A stretch of DNA of 64,000 nt from Odontesthes bonariensis (lineage: Eukaryota; Chordata; Actinopteri; Atheriniformes; Atherinopsidae). The position numbers and the translations under genes are program-made. The notes beneath the pieces were generated by a model, which had not been told where the DNA came from, searched no databases, and saw only the letters and a program-made list of their open reading frames with translations. Of the stretch, positions 25,063-39,229 are shown one piece after another (within the stretch, counting starts at the first letter, position 1; every line of letters starts with the position of its first letter). Where the stretch lies: contig NC_134515.1 in the NCBI RefSeq assembly GCF_027942865.1, forward strand, positions 16,717,227 through 16,781,226. The letters are read 5' to 3'.

Positions 25063-27932
25063 GTGAAGAGAGGGACAATCAGACTGTCCAATCAGAGAAA
25101 TCTTATCCATATCCCTTGCAAGAACACAGCATCCAGTTCAACTATAACTAATCTCAAACACGCAGTACTCAATGTCAGATCTTTAAGTAACAAATCATTC
25201 TTAATTAATACTTTTATTTCCTCTCACAATCTTGATTTTATGTTTTTAACTGAGACGTGGTTCGACAAAAACACAGCAAATGCAGTCCTGATTGAGTCTA
25301 GTCCACCTCACTTCAATTTTGTGTCTGAAACACGAGAAAACCAGAGGGGTGGGGGTGTTTGTGCCATGTTCAGGGACAATATACCCACCCACAAGTTGTC
25401 ATTTGGGTTTTTTTCATCATTTGAGTATGTGTCATTCAAAATGGAGATAAAACAATCTTCCATACTTTATATCACCATTTATAAACCACCACAGAATTGT
25501 TTTATTGATGATTTTACTGAACTACTTTCAATTGTGTGCACTGCTTTTGACTGTTTAGTCATAACAGGGGACTTGAATGTGGATGTAGCGCATAACAAGG
25601 AAGCTAAAGAGCTCACTGCTGTCCTTGAAATGTTTGGTCTAACTCAGCATGTGACTGAGCCCACCCACAACAGAGGGCACACTCTAGATGTGCTCATTTC
25701 AAGGGGTGTTGTTATTTCAAACGTGAATGTCGTTGATGTTGCTTTATCTGATCATTTCTGTGTTTTCTTCGACCTATCTACTTTACCCAAAACACCAGCT
25801 GGGTCTGCAGTTGTTCGGGGAAGACTCATAAATGACAGAACAGGGACACAGTTTATGGAAATGATTAGGTTTGAGAACACCCTGTGTTCTGATGTTGATG
25901 ATCTGTTGAACTCTTACACATCAAGTCTCTTAAATGTTTTGGATACCATTGCTCCTGTCAAGGTTAGAATGGTTAAAAGTAGGCAAAGGGCGCCATGGAG
26001 GAAAGAAGAGTCGGTCAGGGCACAGAAAAGGGAGTGCCGGAGAGCCGAACGGAAATGGCGCAAGTCAAAGCTCCAGGTTCATTATGAGACTTACAAAGAA
26101 AAGCTATGTGTGTTCAACCAGACTTTGCGTAGAACAAGGGAGAGTTATTTTTCTGAAATCATCAAAAACTGCAGTAACAACTCTCGTGTCCTGTTTGCTA
26201 CAGTAAACAGATTAACAAACCCTCCAGTTTCACTGCCTTTAGAACTCATTTCTACATCCAAGTGTAATGAGTTTGCAATATTCTTTAATGACAAAGTTCA
26301 AGGCATTAAAAATGCAATAATTTCCACAACACAAATAACTACTCTGCAGCCAGCTAGACACCTAGAGCTGACACATTTCACACCTGTTACTGACAAAACA
26401 GTCGAAGAGACCATCTGCAGTCTGAGTTCATCAACGTGCTGCCTTGATGAGTTGCCCACTAGATTCCTAAAGTCTGTGCTGAGCAGTTTGCTACCACAAC
26501 TTGCTCATCTAGTCAACATCTCACTCCAGACTGGAACATTTCCAAAGGTCTTAAAAACTGCTGTCATTAAGCCTCTTCTAAAGAAGAGCAATCTTGATGC
26601 CACAGTACTGAACAACTACCGGCCCATATCAAACCTGCCATTCTTAGGCAAAGTCCTAGAAAAAGTTGTATACCAACAGCTTAGTGACTTTCTCCTGTCT
26701 AACAATGCTTTTGATACTTTCCAATCAGGCTTTAGGCCCCACCACAGCACTGAGACAGCTCTGATCAAGGTGACAAATGACATCCGCCTGAACACAGATG
26801 CAAGTAGAGTCACAGTCTTAGTTCTGCTGGACCTGAGTGCTGCCTTTGACACAGTTGACCATGCGATCTTATTACAGAGGTTAGAAGACTGGGTGGGAAT
26901 CTCTGGTCATGCTTTAAACTGGTTCAAGTCCTATCTGGAGGACAGGAAATATTTTGTTGAAATTGGTAACTGTGTCTCAGACCAAATGGCTATGACCTGT
27001 GGGGTTCCCCAGGGGTCAATCCTGGGACCCGTATTGTTCAATCTGTACATGCTTCCACTAGGCCAGCTAATACGCAGCTATAATGTGTCCTACCACAATT
27101 ATGCAGATGACACTCAGATCTACGTGTCACTGACGGCAGGAGAACACGGGCCTGTAGATACACTGTGTCGCTGCATCGAACAGATCAGTGTGTGGATGCA
27201 AAACAATTTCCTCCAGCTAAACTCAGACAAAACTGAAATCATTGTCTGTGGCCCACAGAAACAAAGAGAAAGTGTTATCAGTCACCTTGAGACTCTCTCT
27301 CTAAAACCTAACTATCAAGTTAGAAATCTCTGGGTAATATTGGACTCAGACCTGAACTTTAACAGCCACATTAAATCTGTAACATCAGCAGCTTTTTACC
27401 ATCTAAAAACATTGCCAGAATCAAAGGAATAGTGTCTAAACCAGACTTAGAGAGACTAATCCATGCGTTTGTCTCCAGCAGGTTAGACTACTGTAACGGC
27501 CTGCTCACTGGGCTCTCTAAACGGGCTGTAAGACAGCTGCAGTACATCCAGAACGCTGCTGCTCGAGTCCTGACTAGAACCAGGAAATACGACCATATTA
27601 GTCCAGTGCTCAGGTCTCTGCACTGGCTTCCTGTCGCTCAGAGAATAGACTTTAAAACAGCTCTGCTTGTGTACAAGTCTCTTCACGGTCAAGCGCCAAA
27701 GTACATCTCTGACATGTTAGAGCCATATGAACCAACTCGGGCTCTGAGAACCCCAGGGAGGGGTCTCCTGCTGGTGCCCAGAGTCAGGACTAAACAAGGT
27801 GAGGCTGCGTTTCAGTTTTATGCTCCTAACATCTGGAACAGTCTTTCAGAAGATGTGAGACAGGCCTCAACTCTGACAATGTTTAAATCCAGGCTGAAAA
27901 CAGTTCTATTTAGCTGTGCATATGACACCTGA
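25063..27932 (+). pseudogene. L2 LINE ORF2: endonuclease and reverse transcriptase, one frameshift
   Basis: First frame 25063-27432, second 27432-27932. The APE-type endonuclease spans residues about 30-240 with its key motifs: NVRSL, TETW, IYKPP, GDLNVD, LSDHF. The reverse transcriptase follows: [36 protein letters not shown] and the catalytic YADDTQIY. After the thumb, an A run at 27405-27409 is one base short compared with the expected HLKNIARIKGI, shifting the frame. The rest (SRLDYCNGLL, RSLHWLPV) continues in the next frame to a natural stop. Apart from this single change the protein looks whole, about 955 codons. The frame opens without an ATG near its start, so the true ORF2 start is uncertain. 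Confidence 0.88.
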
Positions 27933-28628
27933 AAGTATTTTATCTGCACTCTGCACTTTTTAATTACTTAATGATTATTTTAATGGGTTTTAAATTTCTT
28001 TCTTTTTTAATTTCTTTCTTTTATTTTTTTTATTCCTTTTTAATGGTTTTATTGCCTTCTTGTGATTTTATGTAGCTGTAAAGCACTTTGAATTGCCCTG
28101 TGTATGAATTGTGCTCTATAAATAAAATTGCCTTGCCTTGCCTTGCCTTGCCTTGCCTCCGTCCGATATTGTAGATAGATACGTGGCATTAGTAACAAAC
28201 CAAAAAGTTTGAAAATTATCAGTCTATCAGATTAAAATTCTGTGAGTTATGAGGATTTTTAATTGAGGACAGAAGCTTTCAGATTATTCATGAGATTTAA
28301 TATCTTTTAACTTGGAATGATATTTTCCTAATATGACATAATCCTGTTTGTCACGGCTGGCTTAAACTTCTACAGAGCCCTGGGGAAATAAATTAGTTTT
28401 TGCCCCCCTTTGACCTATGACGTTTCCCTTATTTCATGAGGCAAAAAGCCACAGTTCTCAACTGATTAGTCAAAATGAAAGTTGTGTTCAGTATCAACTG
28501 ACAATACCAGCTTTTTAAAAGATATTTGCTAGTTTTCCCCATTTAAAAGATAGACATAGCCACAGCTATGTCACGCTTTGGTCTGGTGAATAACTGTTTG
28601 GAGAACTCAAGTTGAGGACACAATCAGG

Positions 28629-28647
28629 TAACCCTAACCCTAACCCT
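28629..28647 (+). repeat. Short interstitial telomere-like repeat
   Basis: Three consecutive TAACCC units plus one base, the complement of vertebrate TTAGGG. Too short to be a relic of a chromosome end on its own. Confidence 0.8.
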
Positions 28648-31046
28648 GGTAACAGTCACTGTTAATCAGACAAGCAAATATGAAATGAATAGATAAAATG
28701 AATATTTATTTAAATGATTTATCAAAGCGAAGCCCAACTCTTATGATCTAACTGTATATTACGGTCAATGAGCTGTTGGTAGAATCTTGAAACATCAGGG
28801 GCTTGACAAAAAGAGATTTTTATTTGTAAATTTTTCATATATTTGGAGTAAAATTTACAGCAGATTTGGTCAGGTGCATATGGCTGGCTCTCGGAAACAA
28901 GAAATCTAGATAAACAAAATGAGAGCAATCTGAGTTGTCATTCAAGTTCGTTATCGCTGTATTGTCAGCAGCAGGAGTAAAACCCAAAGACTTCGTGAAA
29001 ACACCATATACTAGACTGTGTGTTGCTGAGACTCGTTAAAACTCTGCTCTCAGAGTTTGTGCTTCTATTGTGTGAGAAGTGCTTCTTCTGAGCATGGGAG
29101 AATTTGATCTGTGACAAACTGTGTTAACTGAGTGTTCTCCGTCTGTCTGATACCCTCCTCTTCTTCACTTGTCAAGTAGCTCTTTTGGTGTCTCATCTGT
29201 CTGCCATGCTCCTGATGTCTGCTGCTCTGTACACGTTATCTTCTTCGCTCTTCATTCCTTCTCATAAAAAGGATGCAATCATTAGCCAACCTAAATATAC
29301 TCAAGGTTTTATTGAACGTGATTTTTATATCCTTTTTTTTCTTTCCAAGTGGTTTATTCAGACATTCTCAATCATTTTAACACGACAACCGATGTGCTTT
29401 GTCAGTACAAACGTTTTCTGCATTTGATCATGTGTTGTTTTGAAGTGCTCGTAGAAAAGAGGAAGGACAATTTGCACGAAAGACATAGAGTCCACAACAC
29501 AATAACCTAATCACTAAACCTGATCACATCTACATACTCTGTGAAGCAAACCAACACATAGTCAAACAGTCCCATGATAAGCTATGGAAGCTGTTGCTAT
29601 GCTGTACCCACTTGTATATGTAGTAACCACCGTCCTCAAAAGAAAGCCATGCTTATCTGGTGATACATATTCTAGTGGTTGGCGAACCAGGCTGGGAAAT
29701 GTTGTTTCATTTGCAGATGTAGTTTTGCTGTGCAGTGTTGTGTTGAGCCTGCCATTTGTGAACTCAGTTGGTAACCTCTGTGTTTTGCTGCAGGCTCTCA
29801 AATTTGTTTTCACTTGGTTAGCGGTGTGTACTCAGCTACTGAAGAACCTTAGGCAGGCCTTTTTCCGTTGATCCAAATGTGTATATCTGATGCAGATGGT
29901 ATTTAGAGAACAGACACAGCGAAGCTGACCCTAACCCCAGAAGGTTCAAATGGAGGTTTCTTCGGATGTATTACTAGTTTTCTGGGAAGAAGTGAATTTG
30001 GGATCTAGTAGCCTCAAGATGTGTGAAATATAACTCACACATATCAAATACTTCCCCTGTGGAGTGGTCCCAACACCGTGGTGGTAACTTAAACTTCATT
30101 CTGACAGAATCACTATGACAAACCTAGGCCCTCAACATGGAAAATACTCTTCATTATTTACAGGTACATACTACTGTTTATTGTACCTTAAGTATAATGT
30201 TCAAGGTGAATCCCTCAACTCAGATGGGCAGATGCATGAAACTGAACAGTGGGTAGGAAACAGACAAAGGCCAAAGTCCTTTAAGGCAAGTCTTGCCACT
30301 CAGCCGGCATCTCGGAAACACCTCTAAGCCGTCATTTCAAATAGGCAACACGAGTCAATGTCTACATGAATAGGGAGGTAACTATTACTGAAATATCCAC
30401 AGTCATGCCACAATATGATACAAGTCTGGGAGCTTAGTCAGCCCAAAACTATGATTTAAAAAGCATCTTTCTTTTTTACTATTATTATACTTTTCAAAAA
30501 AGGCAAAAACCACCTTCAGCAAGTTATTTTGCAAAATGCTTTTGAAGCTTCAGTTCATCTTTCTAATATACAACTTCAAAATAATGGGCATGAAAACACT
30601 GCTACTGAAAACATTATATCATTATGCACAAGGTTTCCCAACAACCACTTATTAAACCAGACTTGATGACATAATGAGGTTGCCATTACCCGAATTTTCT
30701 AAATTTTCACAGCAAAATGTGGGAGTAATATAAACTGCATCTATTGATTTGTGTCCAGATATGATTTTTGCTGTTTTTCTGTGCTACGGCACACAGATAT
30801 AACTCCATGCAGTAACACAGAGTCAAAGTAGGCTATCATATGCCAGTCACATAGTGTGTGTTACATCACAATTGACTGGTGAAGAAGTTTAGAGGTTGGA
30901 GAATGGTGCTCCACACCTGAATGACAAGTGGGAGAGTCAAGATTGAGTCCAGTCCAGACCATTAGTGCAAGACTGTTAAGATGACAAATAACATAGTTAC
31001 GAGAAAGTACTTGGTTAAGGCTAGTTATTAAAAAGAATGCGCTTAA

Positions 31047-31074
31047 GGTTAGGAATAGCAGATTATTCCTAACC
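31047..31074. repeat. Perfect 11-bp inverted repeat (hairpin)
   Basis: GGTTAGGAATA, a 6-base loop, then TATTCCTAACC. The arms pair perfectly. The flanks do not extend the pairing and there is no following T run. Confidence 0.75.
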
Positions 31075-33289
31075 AGATTAATGTCGTGCAGCTTGGCAAG
31101 TAAAAAAAAATGTAGATTTTCATTCCATCAGCATCAAGTTTCTCTAAATGTAAGTGACTGTTTCATGTTTTTCCTTGAGGCCCTGGTGAAATCTCCTATT
31201 TCTCTGAAGGAAAAAACACATCAGTGTCATCCCTTCTGACAGCTGCAAGATAACTGTTTCTCTTTGGAATTTACCAGGTGTGTCTGAACAAATTTTCATC
31301 CTGCACATTTAAAAAAAGTTAACATCAAATGATCCCCTTACCTGGTCTCCATCAGTCAAGACAGGCCAAATTAACACCCATGGCTCAGCTGAATGCTTCT
31401 GGGGAAAGATGTGAACAGGCAGGTTGCGTGGAAATTCCCTGTTGAAAAGAAAGACTGGGTTTTTGCCTGCCTGCATACAATAAACACCATCCACCATGTA
31501 CTTTATTAACCCTGCAACTGAACACAGTGGCCGGGGCAGCCTATTTTCCAGGCTCAATTAGTTTAGTTTAGAATGTTGTTCAAGGGACCATATGGCCAGT
31601 TGCGTTAATGGTACAGTATTTATGTGTATGCAGAAGGTTTGCATCAACCTGCTCATTAATTACTTTTTTTGAAGGAGGCTTTTGCCCTGTCAGTGAAAAC
31701 TTCTTTGATTTCACACTTTTCTACTGTTGCTCATTCACTGCTGTCTATTTCTTAAATCAAAACTTTAGTAAACAGGTGTAACCAGATAAAGGCACAACTA
31801 AACATATTAGATATAAACATCTTACTCCCAAAAGGCATCATAAAGAGTAGTCATCATGAAAATGTGTTTGCTGAGAACAACTGAGCAAAGTATTACAAAA
31901 CACACAACACGCAAACTTGAAAAAGTGTGTGATGTGTTTCGATCAGAGTGTTTCCCTGTTTGGGAGCACCGATGGAAATGAGGAGATTGTTTTCCCCAGC
32001 AGAGCCTAATGATGCCTGATGGCTTATTCAGCCACTGAGTGCCAGCGCTAAAAGCTGATCATTACAGGGCTCTCTGCTCTTTCTGTGCTAGAGCCGTGGC
32101 TCAGAAAATGAGCTGTCACCAGCTCAAGGAAGGGATGCAGCATGCTGGGCACTGTAGTGACCCTTTTCATTCTGGATGCCACCACTTTAGAAAGCTTGGC
32201 AGGAGTGTTAGGGGAAAGTGAAACACAGGGTTGCAAGGCTTTTAGTTGACTATGACAGTCAAATTCAGTAAATGCAAACTGCAAGTTATCATTATTATTG
32301 ATAATCTTTGACAAAAGTAGAAATTTTATCAGCTTAGCATTAGATGGCTTTGCAGTAAAAAAATAAAAAAATAAAGATAGAATAAAATCTAAATAAAAAG
32401 TTTCGACTTGATGATCTCTAACAACCACACTGAAACAACACCAGAGCCTTCAGCCACAGAGGCAGCGCTGTGTGCTAAGCTAAATGTCAATGCTAAAAGG
32501 TGACCATTCTTCTCTTATACTCCAAACTGATGTGAAGAGGAAACCATGACAACAGGCTCCCTGCAGTGTAGCAACATGTGTTGTATTCTTCATTAATATC
32601 ATACACAGTTGGTTTCTCTAAATCGTGATCATGAGTTTGTCTTCAGTTCTTCACTCCACACGGGCACGTTACTGTGCTGTTGTTTGTTTTGAAGATGTGA
32701 AGATGACAGATGAGAGGAGATTATTGTCACTGTCCTCACTGCCGCCTCTCCTCTTGTGCGTTCAGTTGCTGAGCTGAACAACTAATGAGACGGAGCTCTT
32801 TCTTCGACAGACGCAATGCCGATTCTGCATGTTGAATTAGTTAGAAATAAAAATTGAAAGAGGTCGACAATGGCAGTAGGGTGTTGTACACCAAAAGTAC
32901 AACCAGAACAGATGTTCGCCGACTCTGCAGATGTGCTTGATGGCAGATGGATAGCTTGGTGTAAAGGCTCATAGGGTACTAATTAGGTGTACTAAAAACT
33001 AAAAGTGATGATGATTTAATTCATTTTGGTATTCTTACAATAAAAGTTATAGGAGACATCAAGTATATAACATACCCTGTTTTTCCTGGTATGCCCATTA
33101 TGACAAACTTGTGGATATCAGAACTACACAAACAACAGGGATCATTTTGATTAGATCACTGTTTAGTTTGACCAAGTAATGGAGGAAAATTGCTCTGACT
33201 AAGCTCATGGAGTCTTCTGCAGAGATAATTTTGTTTAGGAATCATACCAGCTGCAATGCCAAAAAGTTTATGGACCAAATGCCCCGTAT

Positions 33290-33640
33290 TAAGTGGTCCT
33301 TAAAAGGACCAAAATCAATAAAAGACACCTAACAGCCCCCTTGGAGTTTGCCAAGCTGCATTGAAAAGACTCTGAGGGATTGAGGAAAGGATTTTTTCCA
33401 ATTTGATATGTTTAAATCTGACAAAGTCTGTCAATTCAGGCACTGCACATAATCTTGCTCATACCTGATTACGCCACACTGAAACATGGTTGTGGTAGCA
33501 TCATGTTGTGGGGCTGTTTCTCTGTAGGGGAGAGACTGACCAAAAGTCCCTTTAATCCAAAGTGGCTCCAGTACTGGTTCAGGGCTTGTGCTACAGAGAG
33601 GTCAAAGTTAGTTCTAGCTAAAATTTGGTTTAGTTTTTTC
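33290..33640 (+). mobile_element. Degenerate Tc1/mariner transposase fragment
   Basis: The plus strand reads KHGCGSIMLWGCFS, which matches the Tc1-like transposase motif around the second catalytic Asp (KHGGGSIMLWGCFS in fish elements). Upstream DNA carries remains of the preceding part (GGCACTGCACATAAT, compare the usual GGCACTGCTCAT). The reading frame is broken in several places and I see no terminal inverted repeats, so this is an old partial copy. Confidence 0.7.
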
Positions 33641-36600
33641 ACAACCAGAGAGCCACACCATGATATCACTTCCAATACTTGTTTGATCCCTCCACTATTT
33701 TTTTTTTGTTTTGTTTTTTTTAAATCTACGTAGACCACAGTGCAGAGAGAGAGTGCATCTTCACAAAAACAAAAAGTAACGCCTGCCAGAATTTCCAAAT
33801 GCAAACCAGTATTCATGAACAAGTAATTCATACCCGCTGTTTTGTGTGGGATCTATAAACACCAGCTGACTTTGACTTTGAAAAACCCAACAATGAATCT
33901 GTGAACACAGTGTTCTGCTGAAAGTCATGATTGTGAATGTTGCTCCACATGGCACATTGGGCTGTGTTCACCAATAGAACTCACAATATAACACTGAGCT
34001 AATCTTCTTCCACTGCTGCTTCAATTTTAAATCCACGTTGGGCTCCCGTTTCTTTTTATTCTTTGTTAAATCGGCAGAATAGACAATACACTGGCTTGGA
34101 TTTTAAACTTGGAGGTCACAAACTTTCACTTGGTGTGGTTGGTCTCCATGACAGGGCCCCCATGTCCTGATGTAAGCAGTTCTTCTTTCTGGCCCAGCAA
34201 AAATTAGGTGCTTCTGTTGTTCAGGGCTGAATAAAGCCCGCTTTATGTAAGAGAGGATTGTTGAAAGTAAATGGAAGTCTAATTAAATGTATGAACCAGA
34301 GCTGGTTCTGTTTCAACCAAGTTAAAGTGCTTAAACATGGAATCACAAACACATACGCTCTAACCTCCACAGTGTATAACAATAGTTGGCACTTCCCCTA
34401 ACAACTATGGCATGAAAATGTTAACTCTGCCTTTCAATCCACCATCATAAATATGCTTTTCTGAGCTGGCAGCTGGTGTGTAACAATCAAACATCTGCAG
34501 GGCTGCATTCCAGCTTCACTCTTCACAAATTGAATTCAGTTTTTCTTCATCATCCCTTCTGCAATATAAGTAAGGAGCCCAAGCTCGTATGCACAATTTA
34601 ACATGCAGGAAATATTCACTTCCACGATGAGGGCACAACAGTAAACTAGCTAGTTGTCAAATACACAGCTGGATCGCATGGTTCAAGGCTGTTGACCATT
34701 TTTACATTTAGATATTTTTTAATACCTTTACTGCTTTATATCTTTACATAAACTGTTGAATTTTAGTTTGATTCGCCAGCGAGGGAGAAGAGTTATAGGC
34801 AGTGAAAGAGCAGCATTGCAATGCAGAGGCAGCGTAATTGGATGACAGCATAAAGCATGTAAAGATTAATTGTTTTGAGCTTCATTGAACAGCTGAATCG
34901 TACACTACGCTCGCAGCTAATCTCACCATTGTGTCTATCAAGACATGTAATAACAGAATGTAGTGTTGAAGCTTAATAATGGTGTCTTTTTTTTTCGAGG
35001 GTCCAATCAATTGAGCTGCAAGACCAAGTTCCATTGGGGTCATTGGGCAAACCAGGAAAGTTAGAAAAATCTATTATTATATTCAGCAGTTAGAAAATAT
35101 AGATTTTGCTTCAAGAAAGAAAATCAATTAAAGCACTCATGTTATACAGTGTCACTCGTGTTATACAGGTTTATCTGTAATTGCTATATTGTAGTATACT
35201 TGAGTCAAAAGTAGACATTAGGAGTTAGCATCACACTTCGGGATTTCGCTGGGTGCTACGACCAGGAGTCATTCATGTTGATAGTATCATTATAAGAATA
35301 GGACCTCTTGCTGAAAAGAAACCATCACAATATTTTAAGTGTCTTGTTTAAACAGCGCAATATGTGTAATGTACTGTAGGTCTGCAATCACAAGGGTGAC
35401 ATTCATGTAATTAGCCACCAGAACTATTCTCGCTTGGCTCAGCCTTTGCACCTGTAATAGATTTGTTGCCACAGCAGCAGATCAGGATCTCAAGTAATGT
35501 TATTTTCTCCAAGTATGTAGTGTGGCTTTTGACTATTTTCAGAACAATTGGGCTCTTGTGGGATAACAATACACCTGATTGGAGATGCTCTAACTGTGTG
35601 AAAGAGCAAGGATTTGCTCCAACAACATGAAGTCCCCTTGTTACCGAATGGTTAGGCTACAATACGGAGAGGCGAAAAAGAAGTGATTTGAGCCGTTAAG
35701 AAGCTAAATGTCACCACAGCATTACGGGTGACAGTTATGGTTTTCGGTTATTAATGGCATGTGAAGTCCTTGATGCAGCTTACGAAAGAGTCATGACATT
35801 ATTCTTATTGGAAATCAATATAAAATGTTCAGGTCTGCTGTAATTTTTCTCAAGCCTAACAGACCTGAAAATGTTTAATCAATTAGACAAGAAATAACTC
35901 ATTAATATACTAATGTCATTAATATCAATACTGGAGTTTTTGAGTTATGGCCTGTGTGCACCATTACATTGTTTTACACAGTAACCGTGACATGGAAATG
36001 TCCACAGTTAGTCTTTGCATTATGTTAATAATATTGGCAGTTGAGTTCTTGGCTTACCAAAAACTAAATTATAGTGTGTGTGTGTCTGTTTGCTCTTTTT
36101 GTTTTCTTTTAGTTAATCTTTTCTTGCTGTTAAATTGTGATTCAGCAGGTTTGTTAATAAAACAAAAACAAAACCTGCTCGAAATTTAATGAAGGGAAGG
36201 AACACCGTGGCGGTGAGCTCACATAATGAAGGAAAGAATTCAGGAGCGAAAGCAGCACCTGTGTGCCATTTCTCATCATTGCTTTCTCACACCAGCGTCA
36301 CTGACGGCTTTACTGCCTTATGGCAGTTTGCCGAATTGCTAAAGCTGGAGCCTGTTTGAATTAGCAAGGAAATGACCATATTTGTTATATGTGAAAAAGA
36401 GCCACGCCAGGCCAAATTGAAAGAGTAATGGGCCTGACGTCAGGAATGAATTCCAGCACAAAAGGCTCAACATCAATTCATCAGGAGACGTTGGTGTTGA
36501 TTAGCATCTGGGGATGCTGTGAAGCTCGGTGAAAAATAAATTACACACAGAAAATGTAGGTTTAGCATTTGGCTCACAACTGCTTTCAATAGACTTAATG

Positions 36601-39229
36601 GATTCTTCTTTTCATGATAATCACTTCTTGATTTAAGTGTTTCTGTCTCTTGTTTTTGCCTGAGATTTATTAATACAAATGTACCGGGAGGGCATTACTG
36701 CGGTAATAGAAATCTGGTGCTTTTCTTTTTTTTAACAAAGACATCACATTTACTGCAGTAATTTGAAATAAACCACAGTCACTCACAATAATGAATAATT
36801 GAAATGCAAAAGCCAGTCACTGTTGGTACAGATTCATAAAGACGACACTAAGTTGTTCAGCTGAAAACTTTCCTCATCCACAAAATTCTCCATGCAGAAG
36901 AGATTTTGATCAGTCTATCGTGCACAATACTCATCTGATACAAGTAAAGCCAAATCTGGCTGTATGGTGATTTGTTTCAAAGAAGGCCATTTTAATATAA
37001 CTATTATTATATAACTATCGTTCTTTTTTTATCATTGTTGGATTTCTTGGCCTTATTTGTTCTGCTGAACACTGATGATACCCTTCACATTTTTATTCTC
37101 TGCAATCATGCACATGAACTCACATCCTTAAGTCTAGTTCTTCCTTACTGTGTCATATTGTTTTGGTGTAGAAAGAAAATGCAGAAGACTGAAGGGAGTC
37201 TTTTGCAACAAATGGCTGTGAGACATTTCCAGGTGGGTTTTCAATTTAATTCTTTTACTTTTTTTCTCAATGCGTGCGTGTGTTGGCATTTGTGCCCCCG
37301 CACAATAAGCAGGAACAATAGTGACGGTAATGGAAACGTTAAACGAACCCGCCACTTCTCAGAACAAAGGTAAACGAAACTACATATTCACAACAGTCAA
37401 TCAATTCTGTTTTCTGTGGCTCCTGAACATGTGGCCTCGAGCCTAAAATCAAGGCAGTTGTTTGGGATGTGAAAACAGAGCAAGATGGTGGAACTCCAGG
37501 AAGCAATAACACTAGAAACTGTTTTTTTCTTCACTCTGAGATGACAATGGACGTTCTCACAAGCATTATTTTGCATCTCGTCGTCGAAAGTCATCAACCT
37601 TTCTTGAAATCAAATACTGAGAAATGACTGAATGACTATCGGACACCTGGAGACGTTATCGGCCTGTTCTGCTTTAAACTGTCAGCAGTTTGCTGCAGGT
37701 AATGTGCTGAGGCAGACTAAACTCTGCAAAACTGCAGTGGACGAGCAAATTACTGTCGATTAAGTCTACATTGTTCATTGGTGTTCAGCTCAACTGACAC
37801 ATCCCTACTTATTCAAGTCCCTTAATTACAGTTTACAGTCTGTGGGTGGTTGAGGCTGCTGTGATTGCAGCCAACGGAAGAGAGAAAGGATGAAGATGGC
37901 AGAATGTAGGTAAATATACTCACAAACTGCACTAGCATAATGTGGTATTTATTAGAAAAAGATGCTCTAAGACAGTGGAGCTCAGAAAAACTGTGACAGC
38001 AAACTGTCGAGGTCACTGAGGGACCAGCAGACAGGTGCAAATTGTATGAAAAGGGAAAGAAATGAAAGAAACTCTACCTATTTCTGTCCTTCCGTCATCA
38101 GACATGGCATTTCTCCCTATATCACCATCGCTCCCCTTTGTTGACTCTCAGACACAAACAGTGACTGTCCTTTTGTCAGTTTCAACTGATCTCAGATGGA
38201 CTATTCCTTGTTTAATGGCTGGCTGACTGGCTTCCTATGAGGAAGCACTTCATTACTGCATGGCACAGCAAGCAGGTGGAGCAGTGCTGTGAGGGCAGTG
38301 TCTGTGTTGCGCACATGGACATTTGAGATTTGATCATGCCGAAATCAAAACAACCTGATCCTTGTGTCTCTTCACGTTTCTAGTGAGTGCTCAGCTGTGT
38401 GTGTGTTCGTAAATCATCCACGGTGCATGCACAAAGACGACACTGAATTTAGTTGGTGTTTTGCAAATTAGCATTTTTCATGACGCACATGTTACAATAT
38501 AAGATTGGTTTCAAAGCCATTTTGTCACATGTGAATAATTGGGCCCCTTGGTATCATGTTTAAATGCTGAGTGCCATTTAGTGTCACTTTGCAACGAGCA
38601 GGTTTAACTTTGTGAAAGGGTGAATCTTTTTAAAGGAAGTAGTTTTGATACCTAAATCAGTCATCTTAGACGGGACACAAATTCTGTTTACTGGCCCAAA
38701 AATCCCCTGACTTTCAGTTCAACTTCTGCCTCCTTGTTTGAACTTTTTCCAGCGCAGGTGGTACTTTGTGGCAGGAATGCTAAAGCAAACTTTAGGCATA
38801 TTTCATAAACCCCAAAAGCTTTCAGAAAACAACATATTCAAAGCCCTGGATAACACCTCATCAGTGTGTGTTGTGATATTCATATACTAATATATATATA
38901 TATATTCTGAAGCCTTTATAGTAACTGTTTGTGCTCTGAGAAGAGGACTTAAAGTTGCTTGATTTAAGTCGCTTGTGAGGACTTTGGGTAACCCAAGTGC
39001 AATCCATGTTTCATTATGTTTTTTGTTTGTTTTGTTTTGTCTTTTTAATCCCCCACACATGGTCATGGAAATTTTGGAGAGAAAAGCAGACGTTGACACG
39101 CACCATACTTTCCTTACTCTCCAGAAACGAAAACATTTAGATGTGAATTGATGTGAATTGAAAGATGTGTTAATCAGTCCTTTGACAATGGACTCATGTC
39201 TACACTTGTCCCGTTAGATCGCAGTGTTA
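33641..39229. other. Gene-free spacer
   Basis: About 5.6 kb with no supportable exon. The longest open frame (112 codons, 37035-37373) is hydrophobic, lacks an ATG start and matches no family I know. Minor simple repeats occur, including (TA)n at 38889-38905. Confidence 0.45.

Larger units (their letters stand above)
23206..28158 (+). mobile_element. Nearly full-length L2 (CR1 superfamily, ZfL2-1/Maui-like) LINE
   Basis: About 5 kb with a 5' UTR-like leader, ORF1 (23530-25005), ORF2 (25063-27932, one frameshift) and a 3' UTR. The 3' part ends with the L2-type sequence TGTAAAGCACTTTGAATTGC and a (CCTTG)n tail at about 28132-28158. The ORF1 esterase-like domain places it with L2 elements such as zebrafish ZfL2-1. 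Nearly all of the coding length is open, so the insertion is recent. The left boundary is approximate because I could not define a target-site duplication. It sits in the spacer between cort and masp2, in the same orientation as both. Confidence 0.88.
28159..33289. other. Gene-free spacer between cort and masp2
   Basis: No exons recognised. It contains a short interstitial telomere-like repeat (28629-28647) and an 11-bp perfect hairpin (31047-31074). Open frames are short and unsupported. Some of this could be conserved regulatory DNA, but that cannot be judged from one genome. Confidence 0.45.

Noticed and set aside
29562-29871. Overlapping 83- and 95-codon frames on both strands
   Set aside because: Mutual shadows without splice partners, domain or flanking gene structure.
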